NCBI RefSeq assembly: GCF_041080655.1
Contig: NZ_CP163526.1
Location: 186,001-250,000, forward strand
Direction: 5' to 3'
DNA: 64,000 nt
Origin: Streptomyces sp. CG4
Lineage (GTDB): Bacteria > Actinomycetota > Actinomycetes > Streptomycetales > Streptomycetaceae
Both the position numbers and the translations under genes were made by a program. A model generated the notes under the pieces. That model had not been told where the DNA came from and did not search any database. It was given only the letters and a program-made list of their open reading frames with translations. How positions within the stretch are numbered: the first letter of the stretch is position 1; every line of letters begins with the position of its first letter. Below, piece after piece: positions 1 through 7,847 of this stretch.

Positions 1-933
1 CACCACCTTGCGGGTGGCGAGGGTGCGCTGCCGCCCGTCGCGGCCGACCAGCTCCGTGGCCCCGGTCGCGGTGCCCTCGCAGTCGAAGGAACGGGCGCCG
101 CAGCCTACCGTGCGCGGGCCCTCGTCCACGAGGGAGGTGGCCAGCGGCGCGGGGTGGGTGATCGGGTTGAGCAGGATCGTGTTCACCAGGGCGCGCAGCA
201 CCTGGGCGACGGCGGACGGGGCGAACACGACGAGGGTGCCCGTGAAGGGGCGCTCGCCCGCCGCCATGCCCGTGTGGATCAGGCTCAGTTCGCGGCCCAG
301 CCCGGCGAGGTCGATGTCGTCGAGCGCGGTGGCGTAGCGCGTGGCCGACACCATGGGCGTGCCGGCCTCGTCGGTGACGACGGCGGTCAGTTCGACGCCG
401 TAGCACTGGTCCTGGAGGCGGGCTTCGCTGGAGTCCAGGAACACGGACTCGCGCAGGATGTCACTCACGTGCACCCCGGCCACGCTCTGGCCGGGGCTCA
501 GATGGGCCCCGATGGCCGCCATCAGCTCGCCGGTGCGCAAGGCTGCAGAGGCCATGTCGAGGCGGTCTGGTGTGGTGTGCCAGCAGCCGTCGGCGGACTG
601 CGCGCGGGGGTGGGCGTGCGGCTGTCCGCCATCCACGGCGGGGCTGCCGAGGCGGAAGAGGGGGCGTCCGGTCGCCAGCAGCCGGGCCGCGGTCGGCTCG
701 GTGAGCTGGTTGGCGTTGAGGTACAGCTCCTGGCCGTCGCGCTCCAGCCGGACGAAGCCGCTGAAGGCGGGGTCCTCGATGAGGAGTTGCTTCTTGCCGG
801 TGGCGTCGCACACCAGCCGGCGCCGAGCCGTGCGCTCCAGGAACGTCGCCGCGGTCTCCGCCGGGCGCAGGGACGACTGGACGGCCTCGGCCGTGGCGAG
901 CGCCTGGTCGGCCCGGTGGTGAAGGATCTTCAC
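1..933 (-). CDS. TldE/PmbA-like protein, 3' end outside the window
   Basis: Only about the first 311 residues are visible because the gene runs off the left edge. The GTG start at 933 overlaps the TldD stop in a GTGA, so the two are translationally coupled. The visible part has the TldE layout: a variable N-terminal half, then conserved stretches such as VSDILRESVFLDSSEARLQ and RALVNTILLNPITHP. In known systems TldE has no metal site and forms a complex with TldD that degrades or trims unstructured peptides, for example leader removal in microcin B17. I infer the same partnership here, acting on the repeat peptide at 3540-3701. The C-terminal half cannot be judged. Confidence 0.85.
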   Translation of the reverse strand, partial: MKILHHRADQALATAEAVQSSLRPAETAATFLERTARRRLVCDATGKKQLLIEDPAFSGFVRLERDGQELYLNANQLTEPTAARLLATGRPLFRLGSPAVDGGQPHAHPRAQSADGCWHTTPDRLDMASAALRTGELMAAIGAHLSPGQSVAGVHVSDILRESVFLDSSEARLQDQCYGVELTAVVTDEAGTPMVSATRYATALDDIDLAGLGRELSLIHTGMAAGERPFTGTLVVFAPSAVAQVLRALVNTILLNPITHPAPLATSLVDEGPRTVGCGARSFDCEGTATGATELVGRDGRQRTLATRKVV

Positions 934-2297
934 GCTGCGCTCCAATCCAGGGCGGAGAAACGCATCGAGGGGGAGAACAGGCCGATGCCGATCATCTGGC
1001 CCTGCTTCCCGCAGGTGACGCTGTCCCCGCCGAAGTCCGTGCCGATGCCCTCCACGTGGGCGAGGGTCTTGAGGGCGTCGCCGAAGAGGCTGACGTCGCG
1101 TACGGGGACGCGGTGACCGTCGGGGGTGACGTAGGTGCAGTTCAGCGCGGCGAAGGAGAACTCCCCGGTGCTGAGGTTGATCATCCCGGCCCCCAGGCAG
1201 CCGACGTGCAGGAGGCCCTTGGCGGACGGCGCCATGAGGGCGTCCGGGTCGTCCGTGCCGCGCGGGAAGACGGTGTTGCTTGCACGCGGCAGCGGCAGGG
1301 CACGGTAGTCGCGGCGGCGCCCGTTGCCGGTGGGCCGGTAGCCGTGGCGCTGCGCTGTGCGGACGCTGGACAGCGGGGTGCCGAGTTCGCCGTCGGATAC
1401 CAGCATGGTGATGCCGCCGACGATGCCCTCGTCGTCGATGTCGTACGAGCCGTAGCCGTCGGCGATGGTGGCGTCGTCGTACAGCGTCACCGAGGCGGGA
1501 ACGGCGCCCGGCTTGCGGAGCCCCGCGACGTAGTCGCTCTGCATGGCGAAGTTGTCGCCTTCGAGGGCGTGGCCGATCAGCTCGTGCAGCAGGCCGACCG
1601 CGGCAGACGGTCCGAAGACCACGGGGGTGCGGTGGCGGCCGCCGAGACGGGCGCGTGCGGAGTCATGCGCATGCTCCACGGCGATCCGTGCCACGTCCTG
1701 CGGCACGGCGTCGCGGTCGGCGGTGCCAGCCTGCGGGCCGCGCTCCAGCCACCGGTTGAGCCCGCGGTAGCGGTTGCCGTCGTGCGCGACGCTGGCCTCC
1801 ACGCGGCGCCGCACGAAGCGAGAGGTGGCGGCTGACCGTATGCCGTCAGTGTCGGCGACGGCGACGCTGCGGAGGGTGAAGTCCTCCATGGTGCGCAGGG
1901 AGTGGGCCGGGGCGGCACCCTGGACCAGCCAGTCCCGCGCGGCCACGGCCTGGAAATCCACGGCCGGAGCGTCTTGCCACGAGGGGATGTCCTCCTCGGC
2001 ACCTACCTGATCACCCGCCAGCCACTTGTGCAGCAAGGGCAGTTCGGCGACCGAAAAGGCCCGGTGGCGCCAGCGGCCGTCCTGGCGGACCATGCACGCG
2101 AGTCCTTCGCGGGGCTCGACGCAGGTGGCGAGTACCTCGCCGTCGAGGCACTCCACGCGTACCTCGACGGTGCGCTCCGCGTAGGCCTGCACATAGTCCG
2201 CCGACGTGCCGAGCCGCTCGATGGCCCACTGGGCTGCCTCAAGCAGACCCTCGGTGCCGGTCGGCCGGGTGGTCTGCCGGGTCGTCGTCACTGCCAT
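930..2297 (-). CDS. tldD: TldD-family zinc metalloprotease
   Basis: A 455-residue protein. The family motif HEXXXH is intact as LLHELIGHALEGDN near residues 237-250, and the third metal ligand expected in TldD, a cysteine in TCGKQGQ, is present near the C-terminus. TldD with TldE forms a peptidase that threads unfolded peptides through its cavity. ATG at 2297 lies 16 bp after the stop of the nucleotidyltransferase-RRE gene, and the 3' end overlaps the TldE start, so this is the third gene of a four-gene minus-strand run. Next to a repeat peptide and an RRE enzyme, the likely job is leader removal or maturation; general protein turnover is the alternative. Confidence 0.93.
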   Translation of the reverse strand: MAVTTTRQTTRPTGTEGLLEAAQWAIERLGTSADYVQAYAERTVEVRVECLDGEVLATCVEPREGLACMVRQDGRWRHRAFSVAELPLLHKWLAGDQVGAEEDIPSWQDAPAVDFQAVAARDWLVQGAAPAHSLRTMEDFTLRSVAVADTDGIRSAATSRFVRRRVEASVAHDGNRYRGLNRWLERGPQAGTADRDAVPQDVARIAVEHAHDSARARLGGRHRTPVVFGPSAAVGLLHELIGHALEGDNFAMQSDYVAGLRKPGAVPASVTLYDDATIADGYGSYDIDDEGIVGGITMLVSDGELGTPLSSVRTAQRHGYRPTGNGRRRDYRALPLPRASNTVFPRGTDDPDALMAPSAKGLLHVGCLGAGMINLSTGEFSFAALNCTYVTPDGHRVPVRDVSLFGDALKTLAHVEGIGTDFGGDSVTCGKQGQMIGIGLFSPSMRFSALDWSAA

Positions 2298-2313
2298 GGC
2301 TCTCGCTGCCCGA

Positions 2314-3420
2314 TCAGATGGTGCCGAGTACGGAGTACGGTTCGCCGCTCACGAGGTCACGCGAGCGCAGCGACTCAAGCAGCCGCTCGATGCGCTCGGC
2401 GGTCATGGCCTTGAGCGCGGGAACGTGGTCGGCCAGCTGCTGCACGGCGTCGATGACGCCCTGCCGACTGCGGCCGTCACACAGCGCCCAGACGAAGGCG
2501 GCGGGGTCGCGCAGCATCAGCTGGCGGCGCAGCTCCCAGTGGAGAAGGATTCCGTCACGCTGCCCGAGGACGTTGTACGAGGGGTTGCGCCACATACCCT
2601 CGTCGGCCGGCTCGGTCGGCGGGGCCCACGGCCAGGCGTCCAGGGAGACGCCCTGGCGGCTCAGCAGCTGGCTCGCCGCGACGCAGGTCTGCACGAAGAA
2701 GACGAGTTCTTCGGCGGCGCGAGTGCCGCGGCCGGTCCAGTTGCCGCGCTGGAAGTCGATGAAGGTGTCCTTCGGGAACCCCGCGACAGGAGTGCGGTCG
2801 AGCTGCTTGTAGACCCACTTCTTGCTGTAGTAGAGGTCGCCGGAGGCTGCCACGACGGCTTTGCCGGCATAGGCGGTCAGCTCCTGGCCGACGAGTGCTG
2901 CCGTCTCGAGGTCGCCGTCCACGGAGGCACCGAGGAAGTCCTCGAGGTGGCCATTGACCGCGATGGCGGAGTAGTTGACCGCGACCTGACGGATATTCGC
3001 AAGGGAGGAGTCGATCCGCTGCTTGAAGCCGTCGAGGGAGGGTGAGGGCACCACGATCTCGGAGGTGTACAGGCGGCAGACGAAGTCCAGCTTGTCGGGC
3101 AGCTTGTGGAGGTCCGTCAGGTTGTCACGCTGCAATTCGAAGGAAGTGATGGTGTGCACAGCTTCCTCGACGAATGCGAGCGTGTAACGCTCCACATCGA
3201 CCCGGTGACCGTTCACGTTGTACTGCGTGACGTCGTCACCCCTGGCGGACTCGTCGACGCAGAGGACGAAAAGGTCGGCATCACTCGTGGGATTTCCGAG
3301 ACCCGCCGTCAGGCTTCCCGCAATATACATTGAATCGATTGATCCATTGTCGTCAGCGGCAAGCGCCTCCGCCAACACGCGGGCCGCTTGCAGCTTTTCT
3401 TCAATCACCGAGCGCGCCAC
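2314..3420 (-). CDS. Nucleotidyltransferase fused to a PqqD-like RRE domain
   Basis: A 368-residue protein with a GTG start. Residues about 31-50 carry the polymerase-beta nucleotidyltransferase signature: GSLTAGLGNPTSDADLFVL gives GS plus the DxD pair, and GHRVDVERY near residue 78 supplies a third acid, so the active site looks complete. The last ~95 residues have the PqqD/RRE pattern: strands around YNVLGQRDGILLHWELRR, then FVWALCDGRSRQGVIDAVQQ, and a helix ending ESLRSRDLVSG. RRE domains bind RiPP leader peptides. Together they suggest transfer of a nucleotidyl group to a bound peptide. I know of no characterised enzyme with this fusion. A weak ribosome site (AAAGG) lies 12 nt upstream; an attenuator-like hairpin separates it from the peptide gene. 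Confidence 0.8.
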   Translation of the reverse strand: MARSVIEEKLQAARVLAEALAADDNGSIDSMYIAGSLTAGLGNPTSDADLFVLCVDESARGDDVTQYNVNGHRVDVERYTLAFVEEAVHTITSFELQRDNLTDLHKLPDKLDFVCRLYTSEIVVPSPSLDGFKQRIDSSLANIRQVAVNYSAIAVNGHLEDFLGASVDGDLETAALVGQELTAYAGKAVVAASGDLYYSKKWVYKQLDRTPVAGFPKDTFIDFQRGNWTGRGTRAAEELVFFVQTCVAASQLLSRQGVSLDAWPWAPPTEPADEGMWRNPSYNVLGQRDGILLHWELRRQLMLRDPAAFVWALCDGRSRQGVIDAVQQLADHVPALKAMTAERIERLLESLRSRDLVSGEPYSVLGTI

Positions 3421-3505
3421 AGTCTGGTTTTACCTTTCAACAGGATCGCGGGTACATCACCGGGGTTCCCGCCATCAGCTCCGGTGTTTTGGTACGGAGA
3501 AGACG

Positions 3506-3532
3506 GGGTGACGGGGGAATTCCCCGTCACCC
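3506..3532 (-). terminator. Hairpin between peptide gene and its modifying enzyme
   Basis: A perfect 11-bp stem (GGGTGACGGGG with CCCCGTCACCC) around a 5-nt loop, starting 7 nt after the peptide stop codon. There is no clean T-run, which is normal in Streptomyces. Its place, directly after a putative precursor gene and before the enzyme genes, fits a partial terminator that keeps precursor mRNA in excess over enzyme mRNA. Confidence 0.7.
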
Positions 3533-3539
3533 AGCCTCA

Positions 3540-3701
3540 TTAGATGTTCGCCACGTTGGCGACGTTGGCCACGTTGGCCACGTTGGCGACGTTGGCCACG
3601 TTGGCCACGTTGGCTACGTTCGCCACGTTGGCCGCGTTCTCCTCGGCGGACTCGAACTCGACAATGTCATCCTCGAGTTCAATGACGTCGACGTGCTCCA
3701 T
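3540..3701 (-). CDS. Putative RiPP precursor with Ala-Asn-Val repeats
   Basis: A 53-residue peptide. The N-terminus MEHVDVIELEDDIVEFE is acidic with alternating Val/Ile, suited to adding a beta strand to an RRE domain. It continues SAEENA, then nine ANV triplets and a final ANI, then TAA. A strong ribosome site (AAGGGGGTGG) lies about 6 nt before the ATG. Repeat codons vary at third positions (GTG, GTC, GTA; GCC, GCG) while AAC for Asn is fixed, so the amino-acid pattern is kept by selection or recent duplication rather than by slippage alone. Downstream lie the RRE-nucleotidyltransferase, TldD and TldE. I infer leader = residues 1 to about 22 and core = the repeat. No Cys, Ser or Thr occurs in the core, so lanthionine, azole and lasso chemistry are unlikely; Asn is the obvious modification site. 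Confidence 0.78.
   Translation of the reverse strand: MEHVDVIELEDDIVEFESAEENAANVANVANVANVANVANVANVANVANVANI
3543..3632 (-). repeat. Ten tandem 9-bp units in the precursor gene
   Basis: Ten consecutive 9-bp units of the type GCC-AAC-GTG on the minus strand, all in frame with the 53-residue peptide. Differences between units fall almost only in third codon positions. The last unit ends ATC (Ile) instead of a Val codon. The count could vary between strains. Confidence 0.95.
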
Positions 3702-4149
3702 GCTTTCCACCCCCTTTCACTGCAGAGTCGCCCTGATGCGGGCGCGGTCGGAGTCCATGCGCTGAGGACTCCTTCGGCAATCCCTTACGACGCAATAGGC
3801 ATACGCAAAGGACTGCCGAAGTCTCATGAGGAATTCGCGCAGGCTGGCCAGGTATCTCGGAGTGACGCCGATTTCAACCCACGAGGGTGAACCAATCGAC
3901 GAACCTGCAGAACTACGCAGAAGATTCAGGAACTCGTCGGCCTGTCGCGGCCAGCGTTCCAATCAAAGAGCCCCCCGGTTCCTTTTGCCTTCCCCCGAAG
4001 GCACGTCCAGAACTTAACCGCAGCCGCAGGAAGCGTCAAGATCCTTTTGCCATCAGGTTACGCTCCAGTTCACTCGGGCAACAAAGATCAACCATATGTC
4101 CCTTTTGGCGGGACACAGAAGGCATCACAGAGGGCATCAGAGGGCAGGT
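3702..4149. other. Upstream region of the peptide locus
   Basis: About 450 bp before the peptide gene with distinctly lower GC than the rest of the window. An 81-codon minus-strand frame (3717-3962) ends 15 bp before the peptide start. Its third-position GC is low and I see no family, so I treat it as doubtful. This stretch probably holds the promoter of the peptide operon; I could not place -10/-35 boxes with confidence. Confidence 0.4.
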
Positions 4150-4633
4150 CTTTTGTTGAGCATTCACTCAACCTCTTTCAGGGGCGGCTGAGACGGTTGG
4201 CCGAGCGGCATGTCCTTCGTTGCGCGCGCCAGGACTTGAGTTGGGCGGAGGCGCGTTGGTCGGGGGCACGGAGGGGACGTGGTTGCGGTTGTACTGCTGG
4301 TGGTGGTGCTCGGGCAGGTCGCCGTGTCCGTAGCCAGGACTTTTGTCCTCAGCCGGCGATCGGCCGCAGACGCTTGGACCAGGGTCGCCGCCTCCCGAGC
4401 GTCCGCGGCGCCTCCCGGAGCCGTGATCATCCGAGAGGCGAGGCGTCCTCGGTGCCGCCCGAACTGGCGCAGAAACGCTGCTCCTTGCCGCCTACGAAGC
4501 CAGGATGAGGATCTGCCGGGTCGGGCAGGCCCGGACGATGCCGTTGGGCGCGGGCCGCGGTCAGGTCATGGGCTCGCCCCTGTGTGGCCCGTGAGGACCA
4601 CAGCAGGGTTCCGTCCCGCGTGCTGATGTCCAT
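4150..4633 (-). pseudogene. Decayed DDE transposase (DDE_Tnp_4-like)
   Basis: Pieces of one transposase can be read in three frames of the minus strand. MDISTRDGTLLWSSRATQG continues with HDLTAARA, then in the next frame GIVRACPTRQILILA, and near the 3' end RPLRAPDQRASAQLKSWRA. These match in order the core and C-terminus of IS5-like DDE_Tnp_4 transposases as I know them. At least two frameshifts and a stop make it non-functional. The IS5 element beginning at 4660 sits just before its first readable residue and may have truncated it. Confidence 0.65.
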
Positions 4634-4659
4634 TCCCTCCGAGTGTGGAGGGTTTCGTT

Positions 4660-5788
4660 AGAGGTCGTTTTCTCCCGTTGTTTCATCCCGGAATCTGTCG
4701 TTTGGTCTGCGGTGTCGGGTCGCGCCAGGAGATGGTGTTCTCGCCGGTGAGGCGGCGGGCCATGAGGTCGGCCATGGCGAGGTGAATCATGGCTTCGGAG
4801 CGGACGGACAGGGTCTCGTAGTCACGGGCCAGTCGGCGGTGGAGCATCAGCCAGCCGTAGGTCCGCTCGGCTGCCCAGCGTTTCGGGATCGGGGTGAATC
4901 CCCTGGTCCCGGGGTTGCGTTGAGTGATTTCCATGTCAATGCCGAGGGTGGCCGCGTGCTCGACGAGGTGCTGGCGGTAGCCGCCGTCGCCCCACACCTT
5001 GCGGATGCCGGGGTGTTCGGCAGCGACCTGGTCCAGGAGTCTGGTGCCGGCGACGGAGTCCTGCACGCTCGCCGCTGTGACCAGCACGGCAAGCAGGAGA
5101 CCGATGGTGTCGGTGACGATGTTCCGCTTCCTGCCCACGATCTTCTTCCCGGCGTCGATGCCCTGGCCGGCGGCGGGGACGCTGGTGGAGGTCTTGACGC
5201 TCTGGGCGTCGATCACACAGGCCGATGGCTCGGCATCCCGCCCCTCCTTCTCCCGGAGAAGCTGCCGGAGCAAGCCGTTGAGCTGCGCGAACACGCCCTC
5301 GTCCGCCCACTTGGCGAAGTAGCCGTAGACCGTGTTCCAGTGTGGAAAATCGTGCGGGAGACAGCGCCACTGAACGCCGGTCCGGCCCACGTACAAGATC
5401 GCGTTCATGATGTCGCGCAGATCGTGCTCGGGCCGCCGGCCGAAGTCCAGGGCCCTGCCGCGGCGCTCGAAGCGCCAGGCCGAGAGCACCGGCTCGATCA
5501 ACTCCCAGCGCGCATCGGACAGATCACTCGGATACGGGCGTCGCGTCAGCATGCTTCCGGCGTATCGCCGCAGATCGAGTGCGCCCAGGCGCACAGCAGC
5601 GGCGACGGAAGCACACAGCCAGGAAGACCGGACGTCCTGGGATGAGACAGGAACAAGCCACATCCCACCCCACCAGTCACCCCGCCCAGCACACAGGCCC
5701 CGACCACATCCCGCTACCTCTTCCGCACCGCAATCCCACACTCCAAGAACCGCCCTATATCCAGGCAGTACAGATGAAAACGACCTCT
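4660..5788 (-). mobile_element. IS5-type insertion sequence 1
   Basis: Bounded by 13-bp inverted repeats: AGAGGTCGTTTTC at 4660-4672 and its complement at 5776-5788. It carries one transposase gene on the minus strand. Its right end lies one base from the left end of the next IS. I saw no clear target duplication. Confidence 0.7.
4683..5552 (-). CDS. IS5-family transposase
   Basis: A 289-residue transposase starting at ATG 5552 with MLTRRPYPSDLSDARWELI, the usual N-terminus of this family. A longer frame upstream exists but has no family features. The DDE residues are visible: D in VIDAQSVKTS, D in VWGDGGYR, and E in AAERTYGWLMLHRRLARDYE. It looks intact and could move the element it sits in. 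The stop is 23 bp inside the left end of the element. Confidence 0.9.
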   Translation of the reverse strand: MLTRRPYPSDLSDARWELIEPVLSAWRFERRGRALDFGRRPEHDLRDIMNAILYVGRTGVQWRCLPHDFPHWNTVYGYFAKWADEGVFAQLNGLLRQLLREKEGRDAEPSACVIDAQSVKTSTSVPAAGQGIDAGKKIVGRKRNIVTDTIGLLLAVLVTAASVQDSVAGTRLLDQVAAEHPGIRKVWGDGGYRQHLVEHAATLGIDMEITQRNPGTRGFTPIPKRWAAERTYGWLMLHRRLARDYETLSVRSEAMIHLAMADLMARRLTGENTISWRDPTPQTKRQIPG

Positions 5789-5789
5789 C

Positions 5790-6731
5790 AGAGGGCGTCT
5801 GAAAAGCCTGTCAGCGGGGCCTTCTTGCGAGTCGACGTAGGAGCAGCATGGCCATGGCGAGGTAGATGACGTTCTCCGAGTTGACGCGGAGGTATTCGTA
5901 GTCCTTGGACAGGCGTCGGCACCGTCCCAGCCAGGCGAACGTCCGCTCTACCCCCCACCGACGTGGGACGACAGCAAAGTAGGGCACTTCACGGGGCGGT
6001 GCTCCGGCCTTGGCCCAGGTGTGGCGAAGTCCGCCGTCCCGGCGTTGCACGACCTGCACCGTGATGCCGGTGGCCTGCCGGATCCAGGCGTGGAAGTCGG
6101 CGCCGCGGTAACCCTGGTCAGCCCAAATGTGCTTCAGGCGTGGGAAGTTGTCGGCTGCTTGACTGAGCAGCACTTCGGCGCCGTCCCGGTCGTCGACGTT
6201 GGCCGGGCTGACGCAAGCCAGCAGGACGGTACCGAGGGTGTCCACCAGTACGTGGCGCTTGATGCCGTTGACCTTCTTGCCGCCGTCGTAGCCGTGCAGG
6301 CCGCCCCGTTCGGTGGCTCGCACGCTCTGGCTGTCCATAATGCCCGCACTCGGGGTGGGGTCACGGCCCAGCCGCAGCCGTTCACGTTCGCGCAGCTCAG
6401 CAAGCATCCGTTCCCACAAGCCGTCGCGTCGCCACTGCCGCCAGTAGTGATATGCGGTCCGCCAGGGCGGCAGATCGTGCGGCAACAGCCGCCAGGCACA
6501 GCCGGCCCGCAGCCAGTACGCGAGGGCATTGACGATCTCCCGCCGCGTGTGTCTGGCCGGCCGTCCACCCGGCTTCACCGCCGGCACCAGCGGTCGCAGG
6601 ATTTCCCACTCGGCGTCGGACAGGTCCGTTGAGTAACGGGCGCGCGGCTCGCCCACCCCAGCCCCCGAAAGTGCGCCACCGCCCCGCTACCTGCCCGTAT
6701 GCCCCGCTGACAGGCTTTTCAGACGCCCTCT
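5790..6731 (-). mobile_element. IS5-type insertion sequence 2 with perfect 31-bp ends
   Basis: The terminal inverted repeats at 5790-5820 and 6701-6731 are identical over 31 bp (start AGAGGGCGTCTGAAAAGCC). The element is 942 bp with a single transposase gene. Perfect ends and an uninterrupted gene indicate a recent arrival. The flanking bases do not form an obvious target duplication, perhaps because the insertion lies against IS 1. Confidence 0.9.
5811..6656 (-). CDS. IS5-family transposase
   Basis: A 281-residue protein from a GTG at 6656 (GEPRARYSTDLSDAEWEIL). DDE residues are visible: D in IMDSQSVRATERGG, D in IWADQGYRGADF and E in RRWGVERTFAWLGRCRR. Its stop codon lies within the left terminal repeat, a common compact arrangement. 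The sequence looks intact and differs clearly from the neighbouring IS5 transposase, so the two belong to different groups. Confidence 0.92.
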   Translation of the reverse strand: MGEPRARYSTDLSDAEWEILRPLVPAVKPGGRPARHTRREIVNALAYWLRAGCAWRLLPHDLPPWRTAYHYWRQWRRDGLWERMLAELRERERLRLGRDPTPSAGIMDSQSVRATERGGLHGYDGGKKVNGIKRHVLVDTLGTVLLACVSPANVDDRDGAEVLLSQAADNFPRLKHIWADQGYRGADFHAWIRQATGITVQVVQRRDGGLRHTWAKAGAPPREVPYFAVVPRRWGVERTFAWLGRCRRLSKDYEYLRVNSENVIYLAMAMLLLRRLARRPR

Positions 6732-6945
6732 AGCCACGTCGACGCATCTCCGCCCGGCGGACGAGGGCGCCTGCGAGTCCTACTTGCAGGGACGAGGCTG
6801 CATCGTCGGCCCGAAGGTCAAGGAGGCATGCTACGAGGGACAACACGGCGATTGGCCTGGGCCTGCGATCTGCACCGCTGACCTGGTCGCGATCGAGGTG
6901 ACCTCGGACGACGCGGTGAAAGCCTGCGATCTGGCCAAGCCGTAA
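6732..6945 (+). pseudogene. C-terminal fragment of a gene cut by IS 2
   Basis: Directly after the IS an open frame without a start reads through DEGACESYLQGRGCIVGPKV and ends CDLAKP at a TAA, followed by a strong terminator. The 5' part is missing. I do not recognise the family; the Cys-rich tail resembles small secreted Streptomyces proteins. The IS insertion is the likely cause of truncation. Confidence 0.45.
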
Positions 6946-6956
6946 GATGTTGCCGG

Positions 6957-6991
6957 GTGGTACGGGAGTTGGTGAACAACTCCCGTACCAC
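6957..6991 (+). terminator. Terminator after the truncated gene
   Basis: A perfect 14-bp stem (GTGGTACGGGAGTT with its complement) and a 7-nt loop, 11 bp after the TAA of the truncated plus-strand gene. Confidence 0.75.
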
Positions 6992-7198
6992 TTGTGTGGT
7001 TACGAGCAGCACCGACTGACAGCGTCATCCCGGTCGGGATGCAGAGCAGCCCCTGAGTGCCCAGAGCCGACACGTCGAGGAAGTCGCGCACGGCGGGGAC
7101 GCACTGATGGTCGGCGAGTTGTCCACAGATCAAGGAATGAAGCCGATCTTCGAGCCTTGTCCTTGACATGTGCGGCCTCGGGCCCGGCTCAGTTCCCC

Positions 7199-7555
7199 GG
7201 CTTGTTCCTGGGCGGTGCGGCAGGCTTCCTTGCCCGAGGGCCGCACCTGGAGCACGGCGAAGTGCGAGGTCATCGCGCCTTTGCTGCCCTGCCGCCACGT
7301 GACCTCCTCGAACACGGTGGCGTCGTCAACGAGGCCGGGCAGCGAGCGGGGCCTGTCGCGGTAGCGGGGCAGCGTCGGTGGTCCCAGTCCGCCATAAGCG
7401 GGGTGATATGGCTCGGCATCGGCAGGCCGTGCGATCTCTTTGGGGGCGACGGCCACGACATAGGACCAGCCGCGTTCCTCCAGCGCGAGCCGGAAGGAGA
7501 CGCTGCGGCCGTAGCCGGCGTCCGCCACGATCACCGGCACCGCCAGATGAGCCTG
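7199..7555 (-). pseudogene. IS701-family transposase remnant
   Basis: A minus-strand stretch with clear IS701 (DDE_5) sequence: VPVIVADAGYGRSVSFRLAL, then ERGWSYVVAVAPKEIA, then YGGLGPPTLPRYRDRPRSLP. This is the middle of the catalytic domain including the second Asp (VADAGYG). Both the N-terminal third and the C-terminal part with the catalytic Glu are missing. It is useful as an internal comparison for the two IS701-like proteins at 52.8 and 59.7 kb. Confidence 0.8.
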
Positions 7556-7847
7556 TACGCCGACACCAGGCGCCGATGTAACCCCAAAGCAGCATCGAAA
7601 ATGCCGAGTGAGGGACAGGGCACTACTTTCTATGAGTGAGAGCCGCAGCACACAGTGTGACCGGCGACGAGAATCCGGAATCCCGGAAACGGCAGACCCG
7701 GCGGCAACGGCCGTGCGGCCAATCCTCTGCGGCGACACCTCAAGAACGCGCCATGCCTCCCCTCTCTGCGAGCACGGCGCCGGCCATCCACACCGCGCCC
7801 TCCCCATAGAGCCGCGCGAGGTGATGGAAACAGAAGGGCGATTTCCC

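Noticed and set aside
3543..3632. Tandem repeat as a CRISPR array
   Set aside because: The period is 9 bp without spacers, and it is perfectly in frame within a small gene with a good ribosome site.
3717..3962. 81-residue protein just before the repeat peptide gene
   Set aside because: Low third-position GC, no family, no good ribosome site. Kept only as a note in the upstream region.
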